Positions 8,981 through 17,812 of a stretch of DNA of 64,000 nucleotides are shown here, piece by piece. The notes beneath the pieces are model-generated. The model saw nothing but the letters and a program-made list of their open reading frames with translations, had not been told where the DNA came from and did no database searches. A program made the translations under genes and the position numbers. How positions within the stretch are numbered: the stretch's first letter is position 1; every line of letters begins with the position of its first letter. Source of the DNA: Massilia sp. ST3 (lineage in GTDB: Bacteria; Pseudomonadota; Gammaproteobacteria; Burkholderiales; Burkholderiaceae_D); the NCBI RefSeq assembly GCF_018119405.1, contig NZ_JAGPWC010000001.1, positions 62,001 through 126,000 on the forward strand, written 5' to 3'.

Positions 8981-9889
8981 ATGAAGGAGTTTCACGGCAA
9001 GGTCGCCGTCATCACCGGCGCGGCCAGCGGCCTGGGGCGCGAGTTCGCCAACGTGGCGGCCGGGCTGGGCATGAAGCTGGTGCTGGCCGACGTCCAGGCC
9101 AAGGCGCTCGAGCACGCCGCCGACGAGCTGCTGCGCGGGGGCGCCGAGGTGCTGGCCATGGTGTGCGACGTCAGCAAGGGCGCCCACGTCCAGGAACTGG
9201 CGGATTCCGCCATCGCGCGCTTCGGCGCCGTGCACCTGGTGTTCAACAATGCCGGCGTCGGTTCGGGCGGCCTGGTGTGGGAAAACTCGGAACAGGACTG
9301 GGAATGGGTGCTGGGCGTGAACCTGTGGGGCGTGATCCACGGGGTGCGCGTGTTCACCCGCGTCATGCTCGAGTGTGCCCAGAAGCATCCCGGCTTCGAG
9401 GGACACATCGTCAATACCGCGTCGATGGCGGGGCTGCTCACGGCGCCCGCCCTGGGCGTGTACAACGTCTCCAAGCATGCGGTGGTGGCCCTGACCGAAA
9501 CGCTTTACCACGACCTGCGGCTGGTCGATGCGCCGATCGGCGCCTCGGTGCTGTGCCCCTACTTCGTGCCGACCGCCATCGCCCACTCGCACCGCAACCG
9601 GCCCGCAGAGCTGCACAGCCAGGAAGGCGTGACCGCCAGCCAGATGGCCGCCCAGGCCCTGACCGAGAAGGCGGTCGGTTCCGGCAAGGTGTCGGCCGGG
9701 GACGTGGCGCGCCTGACTTTCGAGGGCATCCGCGAAGGCCGCTTCTATCTCTATTCGCATCCGCAGGCGCTGGGCGCGGCGGCCGAGCGCTTCGAGGCGA
9801 TCGTCAAGGGCGGGGCGCCGGCCGATCCGTATGCAGCCACGCCCCAGGTCAGGGACATGCTGAAGGCCGGGGTGCGCCGCTCACACTAG
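8981..9889 (+). CDS. SDR family NAD(P)-dependent oxidoreductase
   Basis: 302 residues with TGAASGLGRE (about 12-21), an Asp in LADVQ at the end of strand 2 that favours NAD(H), NNAGVGSGG, and catalytic Ser/Tyr/Lys in NTASMAG and YNVSKHA. It is longer than the standard 250 residues because of a C-terminal extension, as in the subgroup with MSH/hydroxysteroid-like members. A strong ribosome site, GGGGGAGGGAGAG, precedes the ATG. It is the last gene of the thiolase-Dabb-SDR-SDR run. Its TAG overlaps the stop codon of the convergent GFA gene in the shared sequence CTAG. Confidence 0.87.
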   Translation: MKEFHGKVAVITGAASGLGREFANVAAGLGMKLVLADVQAKALEHAADELLRGGAEVLAMVCDVSKGAHVQELADSAIARFGAVHLVFNNAGVGSGGLVWENSEQDWEWVLGVNLWGVIHGVRVFTRVMLECAQKHPGFEGHIVNTASMAGLLTAPALGVYNVSKHAVVALTETLYHDLRLVDAPIGASVLCPYFVPTAIAHSHRNRPAELHSQEGVTASQMAAQALTEKAVGSGKVSAGDVARLTFEGIREGRFYLYSHPQALGAAAERFEAIVKGGAPADPYAATPQVRDMLKAGVRRSH

Positions 9890-10233
9890 TGCGAGCGGCC
9901 GTCGTAGTGGTGCACCGGGATGCTGTCCAGGTCGAGGTTCTCGACACAGCGCAGGTTGACCGCGGCCATGGCATTGCCCTTGGGGTCGACACCTTCGCCG
10001 TAGGGATGGATGCCGCAGGTCGGGCAGAAGCAGTGCTTGATCACGTGCTTGTTGAACATGTAGGTGCTCGCGGCTTCTTCCGGGGTCTTCAGGCGCAGCT
10101 TGTCGCGCGCCACGAACCAGAGCAGGGAGCCCTTGCGCGCGCAGATCGAACAGTTGCAGGCCAGCGCGCTGTCGATCTCGCCTTCGACGTCGAAAGCGAC
10201 GGCGCCGCAGTGGCAGCTTCCTTGGTAGTGCAT
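9886..10233 (-). CDS. GFA family zinc-binding protein
   Basis: 115 residues starting MHYQGSCHCGAVAF, the usual opening of the glutathione-dependent formaldehyde-activating (GFA) fold. Zinc-binding cysteines are visible in CHCG, CNCSIC and CFCPTCG. GFA-type proteins are small beta-rich zinc proteins; most are not true S-(hydroxymethyl)glutathione synthases and their substrates are unknown. The start at 10233 is chosen because the sequence before it shows no family similarity and AGGAGAC lies just upstream. It is last in a minus-strand run with the hydrolase at 10262-11026. Confidence 0.88.
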   Translation of the reverse strand: MHYQGSCHCGAVAFDVEGEIDSALACNCSICARKGSLLWFVARDKLRLKTPEEAASTYMFNKHVIKHCFCPTCGIHPYGEGVDPKGNAMAAVNLRCVENLDLDSIPVHHYDGRSH

Positions 10234-10261
10234 GCTTTGTCTCCTGTTGGTGGCCGGATGA

Positions 10262-11026
10262 TTATCGTGCCCATTGCAGCGCCGCCACATAGGCCGCGCT
10301 CCCGGAAATCGTATTGTGCCCCGTTCCTTCGATGACGCGCAGGCTCACGCGCTCCGGGGCAAAGCGCGTCGCCAGCAGTTCCGTGCTCTTGCGCGGGATG
10401 ATCTCATCGTCCTCGGCGGCCACGATCAGGACGGGAGCGCTCACCCTGGGGGCATGGCGCCAGGATTCGTACCTGTCGCGCAGCAGCCAGTGCACGGGGA
10501 AATACGGAAAGTGGGAAGCGGCCAGGCCGGCCAGGCTGTCGTAGGGAGTGACCAGGACCAGCTTGCCGACCGGGCGCGCCGCCGCCACCTGTACCGCGAC
10601 GCCGCTGCCCAGGCTGCGCCCGACGAGCGCCACATCCTCATGGTCCGCCGCGACCTTGTCGAACAAGGCCAGCGCATCGGCCACCAGCGCCGCCTCGGAC
10701 GGGCTGCCCGAGCTGCCCGCATAGCCGCGGTAATGCAGCAGGAAGAGGGAGCGTTCGGGGAAAGCCTGCGCCAGCTGGGGCAAGCTGGCCGAGACGTCTT
10801 CCGCATTGCCTCCAAAGTAAATCAGGGCTTTCCGGCCGGGCGCGGGTCGCTGCGAGACGCGCAGCAGCGCGCCCGGCACCGCCAGTGTCGCCACCTGCGG
10901 CGCCTGCAGCGCGGCTCCTTGGGGAGGGAAGTAGATGAACGATCGCTGTTTCAGGAACAGCAGGACGCACACGCCGAGGTAGCCGGCGAGGGCCACGCAC
11001 AGGACGAGTCCGAGGATCCTGTTCAC
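10262..11026 (-). CDS. Alpha/beta hydrolase, membrane-anchored
   Basis: 254 residues, GTG start. An N-terminal hydrophobic segment (about 4-25) followed by FIYFPPQ resembles the BEM46/YsdA-type hydrolases, which are anchored in the inner membrane with the enzyme outside. The nucleophile elbow is GRSLGSG, the acid is likely the Asp pair in AAEDDEIIP, and the His is in EGTGHNTI. The substrate is unknown. It lies 28 bases upstream of the GFA gene and 22 bases after the small protein at 11049-11315, so the three may be co-transcribed. The start is not firm because no clear ribosome site precedes the GTG. Confidence 0.82.
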   Translation of the reverse strand: MNRILGLVLCVALAGYLGVCVLLFLKQRSFIYFPPQGAALQAPQVATLAVPGALLRVSQRPAPGRKALIYFGGNAEDVSASLPQLAQAFPERSLFLLHYRGYAGSSGSPSEAALVADALALFDKVAADHEDVALVGRSLGSGVAVQVAAARPVGKLVLVTPYDSLAGLAASHFPYFPVHWLLRDRYESWRHAPRVSAPVLIVAAEDDEIIPRKSTELLATRFAPERVSLRVIEGTGHNTISGSAAYVAALQWAR

Positions 11027-11048
11027 GATGCTGGCCGGAGGCGAGGAA

Positions 11049-11315
11049 TCAGTCGGACAAGCCTTTTTGCAGCAGTTCGGTCACCAGCTGGCCCAGGTCG
11101 ACGCCGCGCTCCTCGCTCAGGCGGCGCAATTGCTGTACCAGGTCGCCATTCAGCTTGACGGCAAAAGGCACCAGCCCCAGCGCGCGCTCACGCTCGCGCT
11201 GTTCGCGGCGATCCGGCGCGGTTGAACCGGCGGCGGCGCCGAAAGCGGCGTTCTTTGCGCCCATCTTGTTCATCAATTTCTTCGCGTCGCTCTTTGCCAG
11301 GTCGGTTTTCTTCAT
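11049..11315 (-). CDS. Small hypothetical protein with ribbon-helix-helix-like C-terminus
   Basis: 88 residues. The first half is very rich in Lys, Ala and Arg, and the middle (RREQRERERAL) is charged and probably helical. The second half, VPFAVKLNGDLVQQLRRLSE and the following ERGVDLGQLVTELLQKGL, has the strand-helix-helix layout of CopG/Arc-type ribbon-helix-helix proteins. That would make it a dimeric DNA-binding protein, but no target or partner toxin is visible. An AAAGGCGAG ribosome site precedes the ATG. The call is structural guesswork from hydrophobic spacing. Confidence 0.6.
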   Translation of the reverse strand: MKKTDLAKSDAKKLMNKMGAKNAAFGAAAGSTAPDRREQRERERALGLVPFAVKLNGDLVQQLRRLSEERGVDLGQLVTELLQKGLSD

Positions 11316-11421
11316 CGCTCGCCTTTTCTACTATTGGAGCCGGATTCTACTCCCTAAGCGGGCCTGCGTCACCGCCGGGGACGGAGCGATCCCGAACAAG
11401 GCAACCGCCCCGTAGAACGCG

Positions 11422-12318
11422 CTACTCGATCTGCCAGACATATTCGAGCTTCGACCAGCCCGCTGTCGCGGCGCCATCCTTGCGTGCCGGACGGAAGCGG
11501 CAGACGCCCAGCGCGACGACGGTTTCGTTGTCGAGGGCGGCGATGCCGCTGGAGAGGGTGTGCTTCACGTAGAGGGGCTTGCCGTCGGCGCCGACGTAGA
11601 ACAGCAGTCCGACCTTGCCTTGCGCTTCGTTGTCACGCGCCAGCCAGGGGTAGTCCGGGCGCCGGCAGCTGTCCAGGTCGATATAGGCCAGGGTGCTGTC
11701 CGGTCCGCCGGGCTCGCCCAGTTCGCGGGCCGGTACCGGCGGCAGGCTCGCCTCGCGCCTGGACCGGGCCGCGGCATTCGCGGCGATCGCGTCCGCAGCC
11801 GCGCGATAGATGGATCCGCCGAAGGCCGTTTCCTCCGCCACGCGTTCGAAACCGCGCGCGACTTCGGCCGGGTCATGGCTCCAGGCATGCGCCGTGACCA
11901 GCGCCGATACCGCGTCGTCATGCTTGCCCTGCACCTGCAGTGCGACCGCCAGGTGGCTCCAGAAGTTGGCGTGGGTCGGCAGCGAGGCCAGCGCCTTGAC
12001 CAGCAGCTGTTCCGCTTCGCGGTGCCTTCCAGCCTGCATGTGCGCCACCGCCAGCTTCTCTTGTTCCTCGGCCGCCGCCGTATAGCTGCCGGCGCGCCCT
12101 GGCGGCGGGCCGCCGATGTGCCGTAGCCGGACGATCAGCGGCAGCTGCGCGACCTCATCGCCGGCCCGCGCCGCCGCCATGATGCCGCGCACGCAGTGCT
12201 CGGCCGTGTCGCAGGCCAAGGCGGCCGGGGGCAGGGCCGCAGTCAGGAAAAAACCGGACAACACGGCGCCCAGGAGGCGCGTGAGCCTGGATGAAGCGGG
12301 CAGGGATGGCATAGGCAT
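11422..12318 (-). CDS. Exported protein with TPR-like helices and TonB C-terminal-like domain
   Basis: 298 residues. A signal peptide ends around ALAC at residues 34-36. Residues of about 85-155 look like two or three TPR helices (QAGRHREAEQLLVKALASLP, HANFWSHLAVALQVQGKHDD). The last 85 residues (about 214-298), DSCRRPDYPWLARDNEAQGK through LEYVWQIE, resemble the TonB C-terminal fold, including the GKVGLLFYVGADGKP strand pair. There is no TonB-type membrane anchor plus Pro-rich linker, so it is not a classical energy transducer. The periplasmic role is unknown. Two possible ATGs (12318, 12312) are six bases apart. Confidence 0.65.
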   Translation of the reverse strand: MPMPSLPASSRLTRLLGAVLSGFFLTAALPPAALACDTAEHCVRGIMAAARAGDEVAQLPLIVRLRHIGGPPPGRAGSYTAAAEEQEKLAVAHMQAGRHREAEQLLVKALASLPTHANFWSHLAVALQVQGKHDDAVSALVTAHAWSHDPAEVARGFERVAEETAFGGSIYRAAADAIAANAAARSRREASLPPVPARELGEPGGPDSTLAYIDLDSCRRPDYPWLARDNEAQGKVGLLFYVGADGKPLYVKHTLSSGIAALDNETVVALGVCRFRPARKDGAATAGWSKLEYVWQIE

Positions 12319-12408
12319 AGGCGTGTAGTGTGGCCTTGAAGAGGCCGGAGTATAGCGCCTATGGGCACGTCCGAATCTCTCCCAAATCCACGGCGCCCGC
12401 CTGTGCGC

Positions 12409-14259
12409 TCAGCGGGCCGCGCAGAAGCCTGCGTCGCCGTTGGTCGCGCCCGCCGCCAGGTCACGGTTCCAATCCGGCCCCGACAGGATCATGGTCGAAC
12501 CATCCATGCTGTGCGTGCCGTTCCAGAACGAGGTCACCGTGCCCTGGACGTTCGGCACCTGCACGCTCCAGCCCACGGCCCTGACCGCACTCGTGTTGGT
12601 CACCGACACCGACGCGCAGTAGCCGCTGGTCCAGTCGGCCGTGATCCTGAGGCTGGCCGTGAGCGCGCCGGCCGGCAGTTCGGGCGGCTGTTCCACGGGC
12701 TTGGCCGGACGGGTGGCGCACAGGCCGATCTCGGTCGACTCGCCGGGTCGCAGCATCTTGTTCCAGTTCGCGCCTTTCACGCTGAGGACCTGGCCGGCCA
12801 GGGCATAGCTGCCGTTCCAGAGCGAGGTGACGGTGTCGGCGAAGGCGCGCTCCACCGTCCACTCGCCGGCGGTCGTGCCGACGTTGCGCACTGTGAGGGT
12901 CCCGCAGTAGCCCGTGCCCCAGTCGTTGGTGGCGGCCAGGGTGCTCTCGACGACCGGCGGCGGTGGCGGCGGCAGCGGGTTCGGGTTCGGGCCCGGCTCG
13001 GTCGCATTCGGATCGATGAAGGCCTTCTTCACCGCGGTCAGGAGCGGGTTGTTGACACCGTCGGTGGTGCCGTAGTTGACCAGCCAGATGATGGTGCCGC
13101 CCGCGCCTTCGCCTTCGCGCGTCGACTGCGCCCAGGCGCCCTTGGCGGCGATGGTCGCCGGTTCTTCGTAGCTCAGGTAGCCGGTGGTCCATTCCGGACG
13201 GCTGGCCGGGGTGTAGCCGCCAGGGTAGGTCCGGTAGCTGGTCTGGGTGGCGTGGTCCCAGGCGTAGATGCCTTTGTCGAGGTAGCCGTGCTTGTGCAGC
13301 TGGCGGTAGTTCCAGCGCACGTCGTAGACCGACCAGTTGGCCAGGTCGCCGTCGGTCGCCTGGTCCGGGCCCGTGTAGGGCGGCGCGTAGTGCATGCCGT
13401 AGAAGCCCAGGCCCATGCCCAGCCTGGCGCGCGGCACGCCCGCGTCGACGTACTTCTGGATGGTGCCGGCGATCGACATCGGCCGCGCCGGGGAATGGCC
13501 CGTGAGCGGCGCGAAGGTGGTGCTGTTCCAGCCCTGGCCGAACCAGCCCATGCCGTAGCTCATGAAGTTGTACTGGTCGACCATCCCGGCCACGCGCAGC
13601 TGGTGGGCGCTGACCTGGTCGATGTTCATGTTCAGCATGCCGGCCGGGAAGGTGATGATGACCGGCCTGTCCTGGTAGCGCGGGCGTGCGTTGGCTTCCT
13701 TGCGCAGGTCGGCGATCAGGGCTTCCAGCAAGGCCTGCTCCTCGAGCGCGTCGTCCTTGATGCCTTCCCAGTCGACATCGATGCCGTCGTAGTCCTTGGC
13801 CACCATGTAGTCGACCAGGTTCTTCACGAAGGTCGCGCGCACCGCGGGACGCGAGGAGGCGATGAAGCCGGCGTTGTCGCCTTCGCCACCCAGCATGACC
13901 AGGGCCTTGATGCCCACGTGGTGGGCGCGCTTGACCATGTATTCCTCGACCGTCATGTCGTAGGGGGCGCCCGGTCCCAGGTCGCGGCGGTCGTGGGCGG
14001 TGCCGGCGCCGAGGACGACCTCGCCCGGCTTGCCCTTGGCGCCGCCGCCCGGGCCGATGCGCGCGAAGACGAAGTGGGTCATGGCCGTCATGTCGACGTG
14101 CTGCGGCGCCTGGTAGTCGCTGTTGTCCCAGAAGTAGCCGCCGTAGTAGCCCGTCACCCATTTGGCGTCCGGATGCTCGGCCCCGAATGCGTGCCAGGGT
14201 GCGCTCATCGCCAGCGAGAGCATGGACATCGCGGCCAGGCGGGTCAGGTTCGTTTTCAT
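12409..14259 (-). CDS. Secreted GH18 chitinase with two CBM2-like modules
   Basis: 616 residues. Signal peptide 1-27 (ending HAFGA). The GH18 barrel spans about 32-400; the signature DGIDVDWE is at 158-165, with Glu165 the expected proton donor, and QYNFMSYGMG is the later conserved strand. A Pro-rich linker near 420 (PNPLPPPPPP) leads to two modules of about 85 residues, each with a paired-cysteine, WNG-bearing carbohydrate-binding family 2 pattern (TSLWNGSY and TSFWNGTH). It would hydrolyse chitin outside the cell. AAAGGAAA precedes the ATG. It stands alone, with no chitin-uptake genes beside it. Confidence 0.92.
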   Translation of the reverse strand: MKTNLTRLAAMSMLSLAMSAPWHAFGAEHPDAKWVTGYYGGYFWDNSDYQAPQHVDMTAMTHFVFARIGPGGGAKGKPGEVVLGAGTAHDRRDLGPGAPYDMTVEEYMVKRAHHVGIKALVMLGGEGDNAGFIASSRPAVRATFVKNLVDYMVAKDYDGIDVDWEGIKDDALEEQALLEALIADLRKEANARPRYQDRPVIITFPAGMLNMNIDQVSAHQLRVAGMVDQYNFMSYGMGWFGQGWNSTTFAPLTGHSPARPMSIAGTIQKYVDAGVPRARLGMGLGFYGMHYAPPYTGPDQATDGDLANWSVYDVRWNYRQLHKHGYLDKGIYAWDHATQTSYRTYPGGYTPASRPEWTTGYLSYEEPATIAAKGAWAQSTREGEGAGGTIIWLVNYGTTDGVNNPLLTAVKKAFIDPNATEPGPNPNPLPPPPPPVVESTLAATNDWGTGYCGTLTVRNVGTTAGEWTVERAFADTVTSLWNGSYALAGQVLSVKGANWNKMLRPGESTEIGLCATRPAKPVEQPPELPAGALTASLRITADWTSGYCASVSVTNTSAVRAVGWSVQVPNVQGTVTSFWNGTHSMDGSTMILSGPDWNRDLAAGATNGDAGFCAAR

Positions 14260-14430
14260 GTCGGTTTCCTTTCGTAGTTACTGTAAGGAAACATGCTAGC
14301 AGCCCCGGGGCGCGTAAAGATGTCATCGAAATGTAAGACCCCCACGGCTGGGGGGAGCCGCGCGAGCTTCCATGCGGGGAGAATAGTTTCGGGCCCCGGC
14401 GCGCGAGAAGCGGGGCGCCGGCCTGAATCC

Positions 14431-15597
14431 ATGGCACACTTCGCCGCCTCGTCATTGCATTGGACCGATCCGTTGAACGCAGCTCCGCTCCCGTCCCCGT
14501 TTGTCTCCTGGCTGCTGCGCGCGGCAGCCGTCCTTTGCTGGTGCTGGTCCGCGGGCGCGATGGCCTGCCATTCGGTGGAGCGCGCGGGCATCGCGGCCCA
14601 GGGCTTCGATGCCGACCGCCTGTGCCAAGTGCTGCGCGATTTCCAGGCCGGCGAAGCCAATCTGCATGGACTGGTGATCCAGCGCCATGGCGAGCTGGTG
14701 GCGGAACGCTACCGCTCCGGCAAGGACCGCTCGGTGTATTCCCTGTTCGCGCGCAGCGTCGATTTCGACGCGCATACCCGCCACGACCTGCGCTCGGTCA
14801 GCAAGTCCGTGACCAGCCTGTTGTGGGGCATCGCCCAGGCCGAGCACAAGACGCCGCCGCTCGACGCGCGCGTGCTCGACCTGTTCCCCGAACTGGCGGA
14901 GCTCAGGCGCGACGGACGCGAGGCGATCACGGTCGGCCATTTGCTCAGCATGAGCAGCGGGCTTGAATGGAAGGAGCCCTACCAGTACGGGCTCGGCAAC
15001 GACGAACTGGCGCTGTACTGGCGCGCCTCCCAGGAAAAGGCCGTACTGTCGCGCCCCATGCTGCACCCGCCCGGCGCCCGCTTCCAGTACAGCGGCGGGG
15101 CCACCGCGGTGCTGGCCCGGCTGCTCGAACGCGGCGTCGGGATGCCGCTGCCCGAGTATGCGCGCACGCGCCTGTTCGCGCCGCTGGGCATCACCGACTG
15201 GGAATGGATGCAGGATCTGCGCGGCCGGCCGCTGGCCTTCGCGGGACTGCGCATGCGGCCGCGCGACCTGGCCAGGATCGGCCAGCTGGTGCTGCAGCGC
15301 GGGGAGTGGAACGGCCGCCAGCTGGTGCCGGCGGCGTGGATCGACGACGCGCTGCGTCCGCATGCCGAGATCGGCGACGGGCGCCAGTACGGCTACCAGT
15401 GGTGGCTGGGCGCGACCCCGCCCTTGGGCGGCGAGCAGCGCTGGGCGGCCGCCTACGGCAATGGCGGCCAGCGCCTGTTCGTGGCGCCGGGGCTGGACCT
15501 GGTGGTGGTGATCACCGCGGGGATGTACAACGAGGACGCGGGCGTGGCGAAGGTGAACCGGATGTTCCAGCAGATCGCCGCCGCCGTCGATCGCTGA
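14431..15597 (+). CDS. Serine hydrolase, beta-lactamase class C / EstB type
   Basis: 388 residues from the ATG at 14431. A hydrophobic segment near residues 25-45 (LLRAAAVLCWCWSAGAMA) is a signal or anchor. The SxxK motif is Ser122-V-S-Lys125, followed by the Tyr motif in FQYSGGA, and YGNGGQRLFV replaces the KTG box. This is the pattern of EstB-like esterases and 6-aminohexanoate-oligomer hydrolases rather than true beta-lactamases. It is periplasmic or secreted; the substrate is unknown. The start is uncertain: there is no good ribosome site, and codons upstream of 14431 remain open. Confidence 0.8.
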   Translation: MAHFAASSLHWTDPLNAAPLPSPFVSWLLRAAAVLCWCWSAGAMACHSVERAGIAAQGFDADRLCQVLRDFQAGEANLHGLVIQRHGELVAERYRSGKDRSVYSLFARSVDFDAHTRHDLRSVSKSVTSLLWGIAQAEHKTPPLDARVLDLFPELAELRRDGREAITVGHLLSMSSGLEWKEPYQYGLGNDELALYWRASQEKAVLSRPMLHPPGARFQYSGGATAVLARLLERGVGMPLPEYARTRLFAPLGITDWEWMQDLRGRPLAFAGLRMRPRDLARIGQLVLQRGEWNGRQLVPAAWIDDALRPHAEIGDGRQYGYQWWLGATPPLGGEQRWAAAYGNGGQRLFVAPGLDLVVVITAGMYNEDAGVAKVNRMFQQIAAAVDR

Positions 15598-15604
15598 GAA
15601 CGCG

Positions 15605-16357
15605 TCACCCGTTCTGGGGTTGCAGCACGCGCTCGTGGAGTTCCGGCTCGCCCTCGCGGTACAGCTTGACCACGGTGGAGGTGCGGGTGCCGTAGCTTTC
15701 GGACTCGATGCAGACCGGCGACAGCATGCGCTCGACCTCGATCGGCACGCCGGTTTCGGGCAGCCTGAGGTCCGGCGCGCGCGTCGTATCGGCGAGCATC
15801 TCGAAGTAGGCGTCTTCCGGCGCGCCCTGGCACAGCAGACTGGCGAATTGCGCCTTGGTGCGCAGCACCTTGGGCCAGGGCGCATCCAGCAGGCTGTTCG
15901 AGATGCCGTAGATGCGGCCGGGCTCCAGCGGCTGGCCGTTGCGCGGGTCGGCATGCCCCCGGTTCGAGTACCAGTACAGCGACTCGCGGTCGCCCAGCAC
16001 CAGGTTGTAGCCGTTGTAGTCGTCCGGGCGCGCCGCCAGCGCCGCCACGTAGTCGGCGGCGCTGATCTCGTCCTTCAGGAAGTCGGCCACCAGCGCGCCG
16101 CGGGTGGGCGCGTCCTCGCGCCGCTCGGCGGGAGCGCGGATATTGGTCAAGGCCGCGAAGCGCGGGCCGTTGGGGCCGCGCAGCGACACGCCCATCCAGC
16201 TGCCGCCGCCCTGCAGGTCGCGGCCCGCGATTACGTGAGGGTGCTCGGGCCAGGGCGCCGCCGGGGTGGCGGGGCGGTCGTAGAACTCGTCGCGGTTGGC
16301 CACCGCGATCACCGGCACGCCGGGGACGACATGCCATGCAAAGACAATCAGGCACAT
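15605..16357 (-). CDS. NRDE (TANGO2-like) family protein
   Basis: 250 residues beginning MCLIVFAW, with the family motif ANRDEFYDRP at about 19-28, then GGSWMGVS and NIRAP. NRDE/TANGO2 homologues are cytosolic proteins; eukaryotic members have been linked to haem and lipid handling, but the bacterial function is not settled. The Cys2 N-terminus resembles N-terminal nucleophile hydrolases, and processing of Met1 is possible. The start overlaps the end of the DUF4936 gene by 10 bases, and that gene follows ygfZ by 2 bases, so all three are probably translated from one transcript. Confidence 0.9.
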   Translation of the reverse strand: MCLIVFAWHVVPGVPVIAVANRDEFYDRPATPAAPWPEHPHVIAGRDLQGGGSWMGVSLRGPNGPRFAALTNIRAPAERREDAPTRGALVADFLKDEISAADYVAALAARPDDYNGYNLVLGDRESLYWYSNRGHADPRNGQPLEPGRIYGISNSLLDAPWPKVLRTKAQFASLLCQGAPEDAYFEMLADTTRAPDLRLPETGVPIEVERMLSPVCIESESYGTRTSTVVKLYREGEPELHERVLQPQNG

Positions 16358-16638
16358 GGGGCTAGATCCGTGAAAACTTCCGCCCGGCGCGGGCCGTCGA
16401 TATAGGCGTGCAGGCCGGCGGCCTGCGCGGCGTTTTCCAGCTGTTGCGCGAAACCCTCGTCCACCCCCGGATAGACTTCCATCCAGGTCTGCAGGCCATC
16501 CTTCGCTCCGGGGCGGCGCTTGAGCTGCACCGGCACGCCATCGCCGCGGGCGAGGCGCTGCTGCATCGCCCGCACCAGCGGGCCGAGGCGCGCGGCGTCG
16601 TGTTCACGCACCTTGTAATAGACGTACAGGTCGACCAT
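16348..16638 (-). CDS. DUF4936 family protein
   Basis: 96 residues beginning MVDLYVYYKV. The pattern of two short strands and helices with LKRRPGAKDGLQTWMEVYPG in the middle matches what I recall of DUF4936, a small betaproteobacterial family of unknown function often found beside ygfZ. The start at 16638 lies 2 bases after the ygfZ stop, and the 3' end overlaps the NRDE start. Tight packing implies translational coupling. No catalytic motif is evident. Confidence 0.8.
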   Translation of the reverse strand: MVDLYVYYKVREHDAARLGPLVRAMQQRLARGDGVPVQLKRRPGAKDGLQTWMEVYPGVDEGFAQQLENAAQAAGLHAYIDGPRRAEVFTDLAPCA

Positions 16639-16640
16639 CG

Positions 16641-17711
16641 TCAGTCGTCGACGGGATCGAGGCTGTAGGGCATGGGCGCGAAGGCCAGGCGCGGCCCCGC
16701 GCTCGAACCCAGGTGCACGGCGTCGTCCAGCGCGGCCAGCTTGATCTCGACCAGGACGTCGGCCCCGCCCAGGCCGTTCGGCGCGGCGTTGACCACCATG
16801 CCGCAAGGCTGGTCCGGGTCGGTGCTGGAGAACACCTCGTCGCCGGGGCGGGCGGCGGCGTTGTCCACGCTGGCCAGGGCGGCGCGGCGCTTGATCTTGC
16901 CAAGATACTTGGTGCGTGCGACGATCTCCTGGCCGGGGTAGCAGCCTTTCTTGAAATTGACGCCGCCCAGCAGCTCGAGATTCACCATCTGCGGTACGAA
17001 CTGCTCCTGCGTGGCGGCGGTCACCTGGGGCGCGCCGGCGTGGATCGCGGCCAGCTGCCAAGCCTGGTTGCCGCCCAGGGCCAGCTCGTCCTTGAGCGCG
17101 GACAGGGCGGCCAGGCCGTTCTCGGCGCTGGTCAGCCACAGGTAACGCGGCGCCTGGGTTCCTTCGAAGGCGGCGTCGTGCAGGCGGATCACGGTGCCGA
17201 AGGCGCCGTCGGCTTTCGACATGGGCGCGGCCGGCAGCGTGCCGGCATGGCGGCTCAGGGCCGCCTCGGCCTTGGCGCCGCCCAGGCCGAGCACCGCCTG
17301 GAACGGGGCCTCGTCGGTGGCGTCGCGCAGCTTGGCCTTGGAGCGCAGGACGAACATGCCGAGGCGCTTTTGCAGCGGCGCCTGGATGGCGCGCGGCAGC
17401 TGCAGGTAGACGGCTTCGCTGTCGCGCCACATCAGGAAGGTGGCCTGCAGGCGGCCCTTGGGCGTGCAGTAGCCGGCCAGGCGAGCTTCAATCGGGCCGA
17501 GATGCTCGACGTCGCTGGTGAGCTGGCCGTGCAGGAAGGAGGCGGCATCGTCGCCGGCGACGGCGATCAGGCCCAGGTCGGTGACGGTGGCGACGAAGCC
17601 GGCGGCCAGCTCTTGGGCTGTCAATACATGGCCGAAATCCTCGACCTGGTTCGCCTCGTCGACGTGGAAACGGGCGCCGAGCGCGGAAAGTTGTTCAGTC
17701 CAGTGGGTCAT
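16641..17711 (-). CDS. ygfZ: YgfZ-type folate-binding protein (GcvT-like)
   Basis: 356 residues. The signature KKGCYPGQEIVART near residue 230 contains the conserved cysteine of the YgfZ/GcvT-like family. YgfZ is a tetrahydrofolate-dependent protein that supports assembly or repair of certain Fe-S enzymes in the cytosol. The first conserved block is FVATVTDLGLIAVAGDDAASFLHGQLTSD without a break. I start at the ATG at 17711; a TTG seven codons upstream is less likely. It heads a three-gene run with DUF4936 and NRDE, and is divergent from mltG with about 100 bases between starts, an arrangement common in Burkholderiales. Confidence 0.9.
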   Translation of the reverse strand: MTHWTEQLSALGARFHVDEANQVEDFGHVLTAQELAAGFVATVTDLGLIAVAGDDAASFLHGQLTSDVEHLGPIEARLAGYCTPKGRLQATFLMWRDSEAVYLQLPRAIQAPLQKRLGMFVLRSKAKLRDATDEAPFQAVLGLGGAKAEAALSRHAGTLPAAPMSKADGAFGTVIRLHDAAFEGTQAPRYLWLTSAENGLAALSALKDELALGGNQAWQLAAIHAGAPQVTAATQEQFVPQMVNLELLGGVNFKKGCYPGQEIVARTKYLGKIKRRAALASVDNAAARPGDEVFSSTDPDQPCGMVVNAAPNGLGGADVLVEIKLAALDDAVHLGSSAGPRLAFAPMPYSLDPVDD

Positions 17712-17812
17712 AAATCGAATATGATCTTGCAATTAGGCTTTATCATTACGGGCTCATTATAAAGATGTCGGGAAAATCGCGCCGAACGCGGCGCAATACC
17801 AAGCAAACGCAC

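Noticed and set aside
12461-14455. Alternative minus-strand frame of 664 codons across the chitinase
   Set aside because: Arg/Gly/His-rich frame-shifted reading of the GH18 gene; the GH18 frame contains signal peptide, catalytic motif and both binding modules.
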